64,000 nucleotides of DNA from Paracoccus spongiarum (GTDB taxonomy: Bacteria > Pseudomonadota > Alphaproteobacteria > Rhodobacterales > Rhodobacteraceae). A program made the position numbers and the translations under genes. The stretch spans positions 62,001 through 126,000 of the forward strand of contig NZ_JAVAMQ010000009.1 in the NCBI RefSeq assembly GCF_030732095.1, given 5' to 3'. Shown here in pieces: positions 9,815 through 18,472 of the stretch (positions within the stretch are counted from its first letter, which is position 1; each line of letters opens with the position of its first letter). The notes beneath the pieces were generated by a model, which saw only the letters and a list, made by a program, of their open reading frames with translations, ran no database searches and was not told the DNA's origin.

Positions 9815-11050
9815 TCACTCCGCTGCGGTCTGCAGGCCAAGGCGGCTGGACATGACGCCGCAATACCAGTCCACCAGATGGATCACCCCGGCTTCCTGGC
9901 GCGGCGAATAGGGGCCGGGTTCGTAGGCGGGCGACAGGATGCCGGCCTGGTTTTCCTCGACCACCTGCCGGTCCTCGTCGTTGGTGTTGATCCACACTTC
10001 GGTCAGCTTCTGCAGGTCGTAATCCTTGCCCTCGACAGCGTCCTTGTGGACCAGCCACTTGGTCGTCACCTCGGTCTCGGTCGGGCTGATCGGCAGGATG
10101 CGGAACACGATGGCGTGGTCGGGCAGGAAGTGGTTCCAGCTGGACGGGAAGTGATAGAACATCAGGCTGCCGGCGTCGTTCCACGGGATGTTGCCCATCC
10201 GCTGGGCCACGGCGGCGCGGGTGGACATGGTGAAGCTTTCGGCATTGTCCATCAGCGGAACGCGGGCCATGCGCCATTGCATGTCGGGCGCGTTCACAAA
10301 GCGGGCCGGCAGGCTGGCCGCGTCGCAGCGGTCCCAGTGCTGCAGGATCTCGTTGCTGGCGGAATGTGGTCCCTCCATCACCGTCATCAGCGGATCGTCC
10401 GAATAGGTCCGGCACAGCGAGGGATGCGAGCCGCCGCAATGATAGCATTCGCGGTTGTTCTCCATCACCAGCTTCCAGTTGCCCTTCTCGACGATGGTCT
10501 GGCTGAAGGCGACCCTGGCATCGCCAAGCCCGCTGGGCGCCAGATAGCGCATCAGGTTCGGGGCCAGTTCGTTGATGGCCGGCGGCACCTTCGCCACGCA
10601 GACGAAGACCATGCCGCCGATATCGATGCAATGGACGGGCTTCAGCCCGTATTTCGATGCGTCGAAACCATCGCCCATGTCGCGGGCATACAGCAGCTTT
10701 CCGTCAAGGTCATAGGTCCACTGGTGGTAGGGGCAGACCAGCTTGGGACTGGAGCCGCCGGGCTTGGCACAGAGGCGCTGGCCGCGATGGCGGCAGACAT
10801 TGTGGAAGGCGCGGATGCGGCCGTCGGCGCCGCGCACGATGATGACCGGGTATTCGCCCAGTTGCAGCGTCGCGAAATTGCCGGTCTTGGGCAGTTCGCA
10901 GGCGGGCACTGCAAAGACCCATTCGCGATACCAGATCTGTTCCAGATCGTCGCGCAGCACCTGTTCGCTGCAATAGAGGTCGCGGGGCAGCGAATGGCCG
11001 GGCTGGCGCGAGGCGACAAGCTGGGCGGTGGAAAGCGTTGGTGTGGTCAT
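9815..11050 (-). CDS. gbcA: Rieske oxygenase alpha subunit, glycine betaine demethylase GbcA-like
   Basis: This 411-residue terminal oxygenase has a Rieske [2Fe-2S] centre, C86-x-H88 and C106-x2-H109, followed by a catalytic domain with the mononuclear iron motif NRECYHCGGSHP (H204, H209; the third acidic ligand would lie further on). It resembles the quaternary-amine oxygenase branch (GbcA, Stc2), which removes a methyl group from glycine betaine with release of formaldehyde. It is the first gene of a two-gene operon with its reductase gbcB. Demethylation and sarcosine oxidation genes are not visible nearby, so the exact substrate is inferred. Confidence 0.85.
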   Translation of the reverse strand: MTTPTLSTAQLVASRQPGHSLPRDLYCSEQVLRDDLEQIWYREWVFAVPACELPKTGNFATLQLGEYPVIIVRGADGRIRAFHNVCRHRGQRLCAKPGGSSPKLVCPYHQWTYDLDGKLLYARDMGDGFDASKYGLKPVHCIDIGGMVFVCVAKVPPAINELAPNLMRYLAPSGLGDARVAFSQTIVEKGNWKLVMENNRECYHCGGSHPSLCRTYSDDPLMTVMEGPHSASNEILQHWDRCDAASLPARFVNAPDMQWRMARVPLMDNAESFTMSTRAAVAQRMGNIPWNDAGSLMFYHFPSSWNHFLPDHAIVFRILPISPTETEVTTKWLVHKDAVEGKDYDLQKLTEVWINTNDEDRQVVEENQAGILSPAYEPGPYSPRQEAGVIHLVDWYCGVMSSRLGLQTAAE

Positions 11051-11091
11051 CGGTTACCTGCCGTGAAAGGCGCTGCGTTCTGTCGAAGCAT

Positions 11092-11131
11092 AACCTATCT
11101 GCTGGCGAATTTCGCAACGGACAATTTGCGA
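11092..11131 (-). promoter_or_regulatory. Putative promoter/operator of gbcAB
   Basis: Upstream of gbcA is a perfect 6-bp inverted repeat TCGCAA-N8-TTGCGA (11112-11117 and 11126-11131), in sequence more AT-rich than its surroundings. On the gbcA strand the inner half-site TTGCGA could serve as a -35 box with TTATGC about 18 bases downstream as a -10. A regulator bound there would overlap the -35. This is pattern-based only. Confidence 0.35.
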
Positions 11132-11171
11132 CATGGCGATTGCGGATTGAGACATGCGCCCGGTGCCGCGA

Positions 11172-11855
11172 TCAGCGTTGCGCGTCGCGCAGCCGCAGCC
11201 GGGCGATCTGGTGAAACCGGCCCATGGCATCCTCGCCCGCAAGGGTCAGGCTTGCGATCGGATGCGGGTCGGGCAGCAGGGGCGCCAGATGCGGATGCAG
11301 CGCGGCCAGCAGCGCGTCGCTTTGCCGGCCCTCAAGCCGCGCGCCGAGGGTCATGTGGAACCGGAACTGGCCCAGCACGAAGGGATAGCCCCAGCGATCC
11401 AGCAGGTTGCGCTGCGCCTCGGACAGCCGGTCGGGGTTGCGGCGGGCGCGATCCTCGGGGGTCAGCGGGGCGCGGTGGGCATCCAGCGCGCGCACCACGC
11501 GCGCGGCAAGCTGTTGCAGCGGGGCGCAGGGCTGCGCGGGCACGAGGGCCGGAAAGCCGTGCAGGGCCGCCAGCCGCAGCCCGCCGGGCAGGGAAACGGG
11601 CGGCTGGCCTGCCGCAAGGGCCCGCAGATCGGCCAGCAGCGCGGCCTCGCTGCTGTCGGCGGCCAGCCGGAAGGGCGCTTTCAGCGTCGCGTGGAAGCCA
11701 TAGCGCCGGGCCGCGCGGGTCAGCGCCTCGACCCCCGCCGGCCGGTCGCGGCCCTCCCGGCCCCGCGCGATGTCCCAGCCCAGCCACTCTGCCCCGAAGG
11801 CCGCCAGCGGTCCCTCGGGCGTGTGGTAGATCGCATAGCGGCGCCAGTCGCCCAC
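11172..11855 (-). CDS. DUF1045 protein, 2H phosphoesterase-like, phosphonate-associated
   Basis: From the GTG at 11855 (GAGG upstream) the protein is 227 residues, close to the usual DUF1045 length; an ATG at 11915 would extend it into the divergent phnM. It begins VGDWRRYAIYHTPEGPLAAF, as the family does. Two H-x-T-x motifs are visible, H55-A-T57-L and H167-M-T169-L, the signature of 2H phosphoesterases that act on cyclic phosphates. DUF1045 genes usually sit in phn (C-P lyase) clusters, and phnM is divergent 37 bp away. I infer a role in processing phosphate-ester intermediates of phosphonate breakdown; the substrate is unproven. Confidence 0.8.
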   Translation of the reverse strand: MGDWRRYAIYHTPEGPLAAFGAEWLGWDIARGREGRDRPAGVEALTRAARRYGFHATLKAPFRLAADSSEAALLADLRALAAGQPPVSLPGGLRLAALHGFPALVPAQPCAPLQQLAARVVRALDAHRAPLTPEDRARRNPDRLSEAQRNLLDRWGYPFVLGQFRFHMTLGARLEGRQSDALLAALHPHLAPLLPDPHPIASLTLAGEDAMGRFHQIARLRLRDAQR

Positions 11856-11892
11856 GCTTGACCTCGCAGCCGTTTCGGCCCAGCCATGAGGT

Positions 11893-13020
11893 ATGAGCGA
11901 GACGGTCCTTACCAATGCCCGGTTGATCCTGCCCGATCATGTGCAGGATGGCCATATCGTGATCCGCGACGGGATGATCGCCGCGATCGGCAGCGGGCCT
12001 GCACGGGGCGACGACATGCAGGGCGATTTCATCGCGCCCGGCCTTGTCGAACTGCACACCGACAATCTGGAACAGCATCTGCATCCGCGCCCGCATGTCG
12101 AATGGCCCCATGCGCCGGCGATCCTTGCGCATGACGCCGAACTGGCCGCAACCGGCATCACCACGGTCTTCGACGCGCTGCGGGTCGGCTCGATCCCGTG
12201 GCGGGCGAACTACACCTCCTACGCCCGGCCGCTGAGCCGCGAGATCGCGGCGATCCGGCAGGCCGGATTGCTGCGGATCAGCCACCACCTGCACCTGCGC
12301 GCCGAGATCTGCAGTGAAACCCTGGTCGAGGAACTCGCCGAATTCGCGCCCGACGACCGGGTTCGGCTGGTCAGCCTGATGGATCACACGCCCGGCCAGC
12401 GGCAGTTCCGCGATCTGGGCCTGACGCGCAAGTTCGTCTCGGCCCGTGCGGGCATGACCGAGGCGGGGTTCGACATCTACCGCCAGCGGCTGGTGACGCT
12501 GCGGGCCGACAAGGGGCCCGCGAACGAGGCGGCGGCGCTGGATTTCGCCCGCCGCGTCGGCGCGGTGCTGGCCAGCCATGACGACACCACCTCGGCCCAT
12601 GTGGCGCAATCGGCCGCGCATGGTGTCGCGCTGGCCGAGTTTCCGACCACCGCCGAGGCTGCGCAGTCCTGCCGCGATCATGGCATCGCGATCATCATGG
12701 GCGCCCCGAACCTGGTGCGCGGCGGTTCTCATTCGGGCAATGTCGACGCGCGGGAACTGGCGGGGGCGGGGCTTCTGGATATCGTCAGTTCTGACTATAT
12801 CCCCGCCGCGCTGCTGGCGGCGGCGGCCCGCCTTGCGCGGCTGTGGGACGACCTGCCGCGCGCCATGGCGACGGTGACGGCCAATCCCGCAAGGGCGGCG
12901 GGGCTGGACGACCGGGGCAGGCTGGCGCCGGGGCTGCGCGCCGATCTGATCCGCTTCCGCCTGCACGAGGGCATGGCCGTGCTGCGCGAGACGCATGTGG
13001 CGGGGAAGCGCGTGGCCTGA
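11893..13020 (+). CDS. phnM: Ribosyl triphosphonate diphosphatase PhnM
   Basis: A 375-residue amidohydrolase-fold protein. PhnM releases pyrophosphate from alpha-D-ribose 1-methylphosphonate 5-triphosphate in the C-P lyase pathway. The metal-binding start of the barrel is VELHTDNLEQHLHPRP (about 52-67), the PhnM variant of the HxH motif. ASHDDTT, then MGAPNLVRGGSHSGN and the C-terminal SSDYIP are also characteristic. Length fits. The other C-P lyase genes (phnGHIJKL) are not in the window, so they must be elsewhere or missing. Confidence 0.92.
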   Translation: MSETVLTNARLILPDHVQDGHIVIRDGMIAAIGSGPARGDDMQGDFIAPGLVELHTDNLEQHLHPRPHVEWPHAPAILAHDAELAATGITTVFDALRVGSIPWRANYTSYARPLSREIAAIRQAGLLRISHHLHLRAEICSETLVEELAEFAPDDRVRLVSLMDHTPGQRQFRDLGLTRKFVSARAGMTEAGFDIYRQRLVTLRADKGPANEAAALDFARRVGAVLASHDDTTSAHVAQSAAHGVALAEFPTTAEAAQSCRDHGIAIIMGAPNLVRGGSHSGNVDARELAGAGLLDIVSSDYIPAALLAAAARLARLWDDLPRAMATVTANPARAAGLDDRGRLAPGLRADLIRFRLHEGMAVLRETHVAGKRVA

Positions 13021-13087
13021 GCGCACGGGCTTGCTGCGGCGGGGCGGGCGTCATATCTGTCGCGGAATTCGGACAAGGGAACCGCAG

Positions 13088-14146
13088 ATGCGCTCGACCG
13101 CCTCCTACCTTCGCTGGCCGCTGATCGTCACCGCGGCCGGCATCCTGCTGTCGGGCTATCTCGGCTGGGAATTCTCGTCCAGCGGCTCGGGCGCGCTGTC
13201 CTTCCTGTTGATCGCGGTCGTGCTGGCGGTGCTGGAAATCTCGCTGTCCTTCGACAATGCGATCGTCAACGCCAACAAGCTGAAGGAGATGACGCCCGAA
13301 TGGCAGCGCCGCTTCCTGACCTGGGGCATCCTGATCGCTGTCTTCGGGATGCGGGTCGTGTTCCCGCTGCTGATCGTGGTGATCGCCGCCCGGATCGGGC
13401 CGTTGCAGGCCATCGAACTGGCCGCTGCCCGACCGGCCGAATATGCCGAACTGATCCGTGACGCGCATCTGCCCATCGCGGCTTTCGGCGGCAGCTTCCT
13501 GATGCTGGTCGCGCTCAGCTTCTTTTTCGACCAGTCCAAGGAGGTCCACTGGATCGGCCGGCTGGAACGCGCGCTGCGGTCCTGCGGGTCGGTGCGGGGG
13601 ATGGAGGTCGGCTTCGTGCTGATGTTCATCCTGCTGTTCGTCTGGCTGCTGCCGGTTCGAGACGAAAAACTGTTCATGTTCAGCGCGATGTGGGGGATCG
13701 TGACCTTCCTTGCGGTCGACGCCCTGGGCCATGTTCTGGACCATTGGGGCCAAAGCCAGAGCCGTGCGGCGCAGGGCACCGCGCAGGCCGGGCTGGGCGC
13801 GTTCCTCTATCTCGAGGTGCTGGACGCCTCGTTCAGCTTTGACGGCGTGATCGGCGCCTTCGCGCTGACCCAGAACCTGTTCCTGATCGCCATCGGCCTT
13901 GGCATCGGCGCGATGTATGTGCGCGCGATGACGGTGATGCTGGTCGAACGCGGTACGCTGGCCGAATTCCGCTATCTGGAACATGGCGCCTTCTGGTCGA
14001 TCCTGATCCTGTCGATCATCATGTTCGGCCAGACCATGTGGCACCTGCCAGAGGTCGTGACCGGCCTGCTGGGCGCGGGCTTCATCGCCATGGCCTTTGT
14101 CAGTTCCGTGCTGTGGAACCGCCGCCACGCCGCCATCGCGGACTGA
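13088..14146 (+). CDS. DUF475 family TerC-like integral membrane protein
   Basis: The ATG at 13088 has AAGGGA about 8 bases upstream and gives 352 residues. The protein has around nine hydrophobic segments. Two TerC-like acidic signatures are visible: EISLSFDNAIVNANKL near 51-66 and EVLDASFSFDGVIGAF near 245-260, which in TerC-family proteins lie within the membrane and are thought to handle metal ions. DUF475 is the matching family. Its cellular role is unknown; links to tellurite resistance or metal insertion into secreted enzymes are family-level suggestions. It stands alone between phnM and the emfourin gene. Confidence 0.85.
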   Translation: MRSTASYLRWPLIVTAAGILLSGYLGWEFSSSGSGALSFLLIAVVLAVLEISLSFDNAIVNANKLKEMTPEWQRRFLTWGILIAVFGMRVVFPLLIVVIAARIGPLQAIELAAARPAEYAELIRDAHLPIAAFGGSFLMLVALSFFFDQSKEVHWIGRLERALRSCGSVRGMEVGFVLMFILLFVWLLPVRDEKLFMFSAMWGIVTFLAVDALGHVLDHWGQSQSRAAQGTAQAGLGAFLYLEVLDASFSFDGVIGAFALTQNLFLIAIGLGIGAMYVRAMTVMLVERGTLAEFRYLEHGAFWSILILSIIMFGQTMWHLPEVVTGLLGAGFIAMAFVSSVLWNRRHAAIAD

Positions 14147-14156
14147 GGCGCCGCGC

Positions 14157-14441
14157 CTACATCTGGTCGATCAGGTCCAGCATCTCGGGCGGAAGCTGGT
14201 CCTCGCGGATGGTGAAGATCCGGCTTTGCTGCCGGTCGTCGGTCAGGGTGATGCGATAGGTCATCCGGTCGGCGCAGGTGGTGCAGGGTTGACTGGCCAG
14301 CCGCGCCAGTTCGTCCGGCTCGAACGCGTCGCAGAATTCCTGCCGCATCCGGGCGCCTTGCTGGTCCAGATCGATGCGCTTGGTCACCGACGCAGCGGCG
14401 ATCCCGCCAAAGCCGCCCTCGGCCGCGATTTCGATGATCAT
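14157..14441 (-). CDS. Emfourin-like protealysin inhibitor
   Basis: A 94-residue protein from the ATG at 14441 (MIIEIAAEGGFGGI), the usual opening of emfourin (M4in) proteins, small inhibitors of protealysin-like M4 peptidases. It ends with the LPPEMLDLIDQM tail common in that family. A CxxC pair (CTTC) sits mid-protein. It lies directly downstream of the M4 protease gene on the same strand, as in other species carrying this protease-inhibitor pair. The inhibitor would keep the protease silent in the cytoplasm. A longer start at 14471 is possible but lacks family similarity. Confidence 0.85.
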   Translation of the reverse strand: MIIEIAAEGGFGGIAAASVTKRIDLDQQGARMRQEFCDAFEPDELARLASQPCTTCADRMTYRITLTDDRQQSRIFTIREDQLPPEMLDLIDQM

Positions 14442-14486
14442 GGCGAAGCATCCGCCCGTAATTACGCCCATCGGCGGAATGTAGGG

Positions 14487-15587
14487 CTAGACGCCGATTC
14501 CGACAAGCTTCCAGGCGCGGCGCAGCATCACCGTCTCGAGGCTGCCGGCGCCGGCCAGTTCGGCGGCCGCCTGCAGCGTCTGTTCGGCCCAGTCGGCAAA
14601 TGTCGCCATCGGGTTGTTGAGATTCTGCAGCGCGCGATACCAGATGCGGCCCGGCAATTCCCAGGCCCGGCCGCCCAGATAGGCGCAGAACAGGTAGAAG
14701 GCGTGATTCGGGATGCCGGAATTGATGTGGACCCCGCCATTGTCGTCGGTGGTGGCGACGAAATGATCCATATGCCAGGGCTGCGGGTCCTGACCCAGCA
14801 GGTCGTCGGAATAGGCGGTGCCCGGCGCCTTCATGCTGCGCAGGGCGACGCCGTTGATGCCGGGGCCAAGGATGCCGCGGCCCACCAGCCAGTCGGCCTC
14901 ATGGGCCTGCTGGCCAAGGCTGCGCTGCACGGCAAGGCTGCCGAACACGTCGGCGATGCTTTCGTTCAGCGCGCCGGACTGGTTCTCGTAGATCAGCCCG
15001 CCCGAATGCTGGATGACGCCATGCGCCATCTCGTGTCCGATGACCGACAGTTCCAGGAAGGTGCGGAACACCTCGCCATCGCCGGTGCCATAAGCCATCT
15101 GGGTGCCGTCCCAGAAGGCGTTGTTGTAGTTGCGCCGGTGCCGGACCGTGGCGATCAGCGGCAGGCCGCGCCCGTCCAGCGAATTGCGACCGTATTCCTC
15201 GGCAAACAGCGAGAATACCTCGCCCGCCCCGTCATAGGCCAGGTCGGCCTCGGCATCGCCGGTCGAGGGGTCGCCCTCGGCCCGGATCAGGGTGCCGGGC
15301 AGGGCGGCGCGGAACCCGCCGTCATGGATGCGCCGGTCGGGGCAGCACAGCGATCCGGCCTCGGCCAGCCCCCTGCTGACGAAGGCGCCGTGATCTCCGG
15401 GGCCTGGTGCGGTCGCGGTGATGTGCTCAACCCGCTCTTCGCGGATCTTCTGGCTCTGCTTCAGCAGCGTGCGGGCCATCTGCGCGGTCTTGTCATCGCC
15501 TCGCAGCACCATGACCCGCAGCATGTAGGGCGGCACGATGCAGGCGATCGGATCGTGGCGGGACGAACAGGACAGCGACAGGCACAT
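14487..15587 (-). CDS. Protealysin-like M4 metallopeptidase
   Basis: A 366-residue thermolysin-family zinc protease. The N-terminus has no classical signal peptide but carries the short propeptide motif CIVPPYML (16-23), typical of protealysin-like precursors that mature by self-cleavage. The zinc motif is H185-E186-M-A-H189, and the third ligand lies in NESIAD (E209, D213). The C-terminal domain includes NSGIPNHAFY, the M4 substrate/catalytic histidine block. Start ATG has GAGG 7 bases upstream. The inhibitor gene follows after 45 bp. Family members are largely intracellular; the role here is unknown. Confidence 0.92.
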   Translation of the reverse strand: MCLSLSCSSRHDPIACIVPPYMLRVMVLRGDDKTAQMARTLLKQSQKIREERVEHITATAPGPGDHGAFVSRGLAEAGSLCCPDRRIHDGGFRAALPGTLIRAEGDPSTGDAEADLAYDGAGEVFSLFAEEYGRNSLDGRGLPLIATVRHRRNYNNAFWDGTQMAYGTGDGEVFRTFLELSVIGHEMAHGVIQHSGGLIYENQSGALNESIADVFGSLAVQRSLGQQAHEADWLVGRGILGPGINGVALRSMKAPGTAYSDDLLGQDPQPWHMDHFVATTDDNGGVHINSGIPNHAFYLFCAYLGGRAWELPGRIWYRALQNLNNPMATFADWAEQTLQAAAELAGAGSLETVMLRRAWKLVGIGV

Positions 15588-15679
15588 GGGCGACCTCGAA
15601 CAGGGGGTGTCGCCTCAGGGTAGCACGGCGCCGCCCCGCCCGCAGCACCGATCCCGTGCGCGGATCAGCCGATCCGGGA

Positions 15680-16687
15680 TCAGCCGATCCGGGCGCCCGT
15701 CTCGCGGTTGAACAGGTGCAGGTTCGCGCGGTCGAAGCCCAGATGCAGGCGGTCCGTGATCTGCGCGTCCGAGGGCAGGGCGATGGTGATCGCCTCGCCA
15801 TTGGTGTGGCCATGAACCAGCCGCTGCGCGCCCAGTTCCTCGACCGCCCGGACGTCCATCTGGATCGGGCCGTCGGCCGTCACGCTGAGGTCCTCGGGGC
15901 GGATGCCGATGGTGCCGGCATGGCCGGTGCCGGGCAGATGCGGCACCGCGCGGGCGTCCAGCAGGTTCATCGCGGGACTGCCGATGAAGCCCGCGACGAA
16001 GGCCGAGGCCGGGCGCCGATAGACCTCCAGAGGGGTGCCGATCTGTTCGACCCGGCCGCCGTTCAGCACCACCAGCCGGTCGGCCAGTGTCATCGCCTCG
16101 AGCTGGTCGTGGGTGACATACAGCGAAGTCGTGCGCAGCCGCTTCTGCAGTTCCTTGATCTCGAGCCGCATGGCCACGCGCAGCTTGGCATCCAGGTTCG
16201 ACAGCGGCTCGTCGAACAGGAAGGCTGCCGGTTCGCGGACGATCGCGCGGCCCATCGCGACGCGCTGGCGCTGGCCGCCCGACAGGGCGCGGGGCTTGCG
16301 GTCGAGGAACTGGCCGATCTGCAGGATCTCGGCCGCCTCGTTCACGCGCCGGTCGATCTCGGCGCGGGGGGTGCCGCGGTTCTTCAGCCCGTAGGCGAGG
16401 TTCTGGCGCACCGACATGTGCGGATACAGGGCATAGTTCTGGAACACCATGGCGATGTCGCGGTCGGCGGGCTCGACCTTGTTAACGACCCGATCGCCGA
16501 TGCGCACCTCGCCCTCGGTGATGCTTTCCAGCCCTGCGACCATCCGCAGCAGGGTGGACTTGCCGCAGCCCGAGGGGCCGACCAGCACGATGAATTCGCC
16601 ATCCGCGATGTCGATGTTCACGCCGCCCACTGCGCGCGCGCCGCCGGGATAGATCTTGCCGAGATCCGCGAGGGTGATTGATGCCAA
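15680..16687 (-). CDS. ugpC: ABC transporter ATPase UgpC-like (MalK family)
   Basis: The family-consistent start is a TTG at 16687, one base after the ugpE stop with GGAG 9 bases upstream, giving 335 residues that begin (M)[15 protein letters not shown]. Walker A GPSGCGKS is at 37-44, the ABC signature LSGGQ at 135-139 and Walker B FLFDE at 156-160, followed by a MalK-type TOBE regulatory region. It powers uptake by the ugpBAE components encoded just upstream. The sn-glycerol-3-phosphate substrate is inferred from overall resemblance; related sugar or glycerol importers look alike. Confidence 0.9.
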   Translation of the reverse strand: MASITLADLGKIYPGGARAVGGVNIDIADGEFIVLVGPSGCGKSTLLRMVAGLESITEGEVRIGDRVVNKVEPADRDIAMVFQNYALYPHMSVRQNLAYGLKNRGTPRAEIDRRVNEAAEILQIGQFLDRKPRALSGGQRQRVAMGRAIVREPAAFLFDEPLSNLDAKLRVAMRLEIKELQKRLRTTSLYVTHDQLEAMTLADRLVVLNGGRVEQIGTPLEVYRRPASAFVAGFIGSPAMNLLDARAVPHLPGTGHAGTIGIRPEDLSVTADGPIQMDVRAVEELGAQRLVHGHTNGEAITIALPSDAQITDRLHLGFDRANLHLFNRETGARIG

Positions 16688-16688
16688 C

Positions 16689-17537
16689 TTACTTCTCCGT
16701 CTCGACAAGACCCTTGACGAACAGCCGCTGCATGCCGATGACCACCGCGACGGGGGGCAGCATCGCCAGCACGGCGGTCGCCATGACCAGATGCCACTGG
16801 GGCAGACCGTCCACCGCATCGGCCATCCGCTTGATGCCGGCGACGATGGTGTAATATTGTGCGTCCGTGGTCACCAGCAGCGGCCAGAGATACTGGTTCC
16901 AGCCATAGATGAACAGGATCACGAACAGCGCCGCCATGTTGGTGCGCGACAGCGGCAGCAGGATGTCGCGAAAGAATTTCATCGGCCCGGCGCCGTCGAT
17001 GCGGGCGGCCTCGACCAACTCGTCCGGCATGGTCAGGAACACCTGCCGGAACAGGAAGGTCGCGGTCGCGCTGGCGATCAGCGGCACCGACAGGCCGGCA
17101 TAGCTGTTCAGCAGGCCCAGCCCGGCGACCACCTGGAAGGTCGGCACGATGCGCACCTCGACGGGCAGCATCAGGGTGATGAAGATGCACCAGAAGGCCA
17201 GCCCGCGCAGCGGAAAACGGAAATAGACGATGGCGAAGGCCGAGGTGATCGAGATGGCGATCTTGCCGCAGGCGATCAGCAGCGCCATCACGAGGCTGTT
17301 GAACATCATCCGCGCCACCGGAGGGGTGCCGCTGGTGGACACCCCGGCGTCCAGCATCCGGCTGTAGTTCTCGACCAGATGCGGGCCGGGCCACATCGGG
17401 ACGGTGCCCGACATGAAATCTGTGGCGGTGTGGGTCGAGGCGACGAAGGCCACCCAGACCGGCAGGGCGACGATGACGACGCCGGCGATCAGCACCAGAT
17501 GGGCCAGCAGATTGAGGCCGGGGCGATTCTCGATCAT
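16689..17537 (-). CDS. ugpE: ABC transporter permease UgpE-like
   Basis: A 282-residue inner membrane protein of the binding-protein-dependent sugar permease type with six hydrophobic segments. The EAA coupling loop ([17 protein letters not shown]) lies near residues 187-203, where the ATPase docks. The start ATG overlaps the ugpA stop (TGATG), and the stop lies directly before the TTG of ugpC, so the four genes form one operon. A much longer upstream reading in this frame runs antisense-free over ugpA and is not coding. Confidence 0.92.
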   Translation of the reverse strand: MIENRPGLNLLAHLVLIAGVVIVALPVWVAFVASTHTATDFMSGTVPMWPGPHLVENYSRMLDAGVSTSGTPPVARMMFNSLVMALLIACGKIAISITSAFAIVYFRFPLRGLAFWCIFITLMLPVEVRIVPTFQVVAGLGLLNSYAGLSVPLIASATATFLFRQVFLTMPDELVEAARIDGAGPMKFFRDILLPLSRTNMAALFVILFIYGWNQYLWPLLVTTDAQYYTIVAGIKRMADAVDGLPQWHLVMATAVLAMLPPVAVVIGMQRLFVKGLVETEK

Positions 17538-18415
17538 CAGTATTCGACCTTCTTCTCGACCCAGCGGAACTGGATGATCGTCAGCGTGATGACGATGGCC
17601 ATCAGGAACACCGACTGCGCCGCCGAACTGCCGATGTTCTGGCCCACGAAGCCGTCGAAATAGACCTTGTAGACCATGATGTTGGTGGCCTGGGCCGGGC
17701 CGCCCTCGGTGGTCGCGTCGATGACCGCGAAGGTGTCGAACATCGCATAGACGATGTTGACGACCAGCAGGAAGAAGGTGGTCGGCGACAGCAGCGGAAA
17801 GGTGATGTCGAAGAAGCGCCGCACCGGGCCGGCGCCGTCGATGGCGGCCGCCTCGCGCATGCTGGCCGGGATCGCCTGAAGCCCGGCGACGAAGAACAGG
17901 AAGTTGTAGCTGATCTGCTTCCACGCGCTGGCGATCACCACCAGCAGCATCGCATCGGTCTTGGAACTGATGTGGTTCCAGTCATAGCCGACCATGTCCA
18001 GCACATAGGGCATGACGCCGATGGTGGGGTTGAAGATGAACCACCACAGGATCCCGGCGACGGCCGGCGCGACGGCATAGGGCCAGACCAGCAGCGTCGT
18101 GTAGACGCGCGCCGATTTCAGCATCCGGTCGACCGCGATGGCCAGCAGCAGCGCCACCCCCATCGACATCACCGTGACCGAGACCGCGAAGATCGCCGTC
18201 ACCTGCAGCGAGTTCAGGTATTCGGGGCTGTCCAGCAGCGCCCGGAAATTCGCCAGCCCCACGAAACTGGAATTGATGCCGAAGGCGTCCTCGCGCAGGA
18301 AGCTTTGCCGGATCGCCTGCCCGGCCGGCCAGAGGAAGAAGATGAAGGTGATGGCCAGCTGCGGCGCCAGCAACAGCCAGGGCAGCAACTGATTGCTGAA
18401 GATCGTGCGCTTCAT
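17537..18415 (-). CDS. ugpA: ABC transporter permease UgpA-like
   Basis: This is the second membrane subunit, 292 residues with six predicted helices, beginning [19 protein letters not shown]. Its EAA loop ([17 protein letters not shown]) is near 183-199, and [17 protein letters not shown] is a typical MalF/UgpA N-terminal periplasmic block. It pairs with UgpE to form the channel. It follows ugpB after 57 bp and overlaps ugpE by one base. Confidence 0.92.
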   Translation of the reverse strand: MKRTIFSNQLLPWLLLAPQLAITFIFFLWPAGQAIRQSFLREDAFGINSSFVGLANFRALLDSPEYLNSLQVTAIFAVSVTVMSMGVALLLAIAVDRMLKSARVYTTLLVWPYAVAPAVAGILWWFIFNPTIGVMPYVLDMVGYDWNHISSKTDAMLLVVIASAWKQISYNFLFFVAGLQAIPASMREAAAIDGAGPVRRFFDITFPLLSPTTFFLLVVNIVYAMFDTFAVIDATTEGGPAQATNIMVYKVYFDGFVGQNIGSSAAQSVFLMAIVITLTIIQFRWVEKKVEY

Positions 18416-18472
18416 CGAGGACCTGCGGGCAGAGATGGCCGGGGCCGCGCAAGGCGCGCGACCCCGCAGAGG

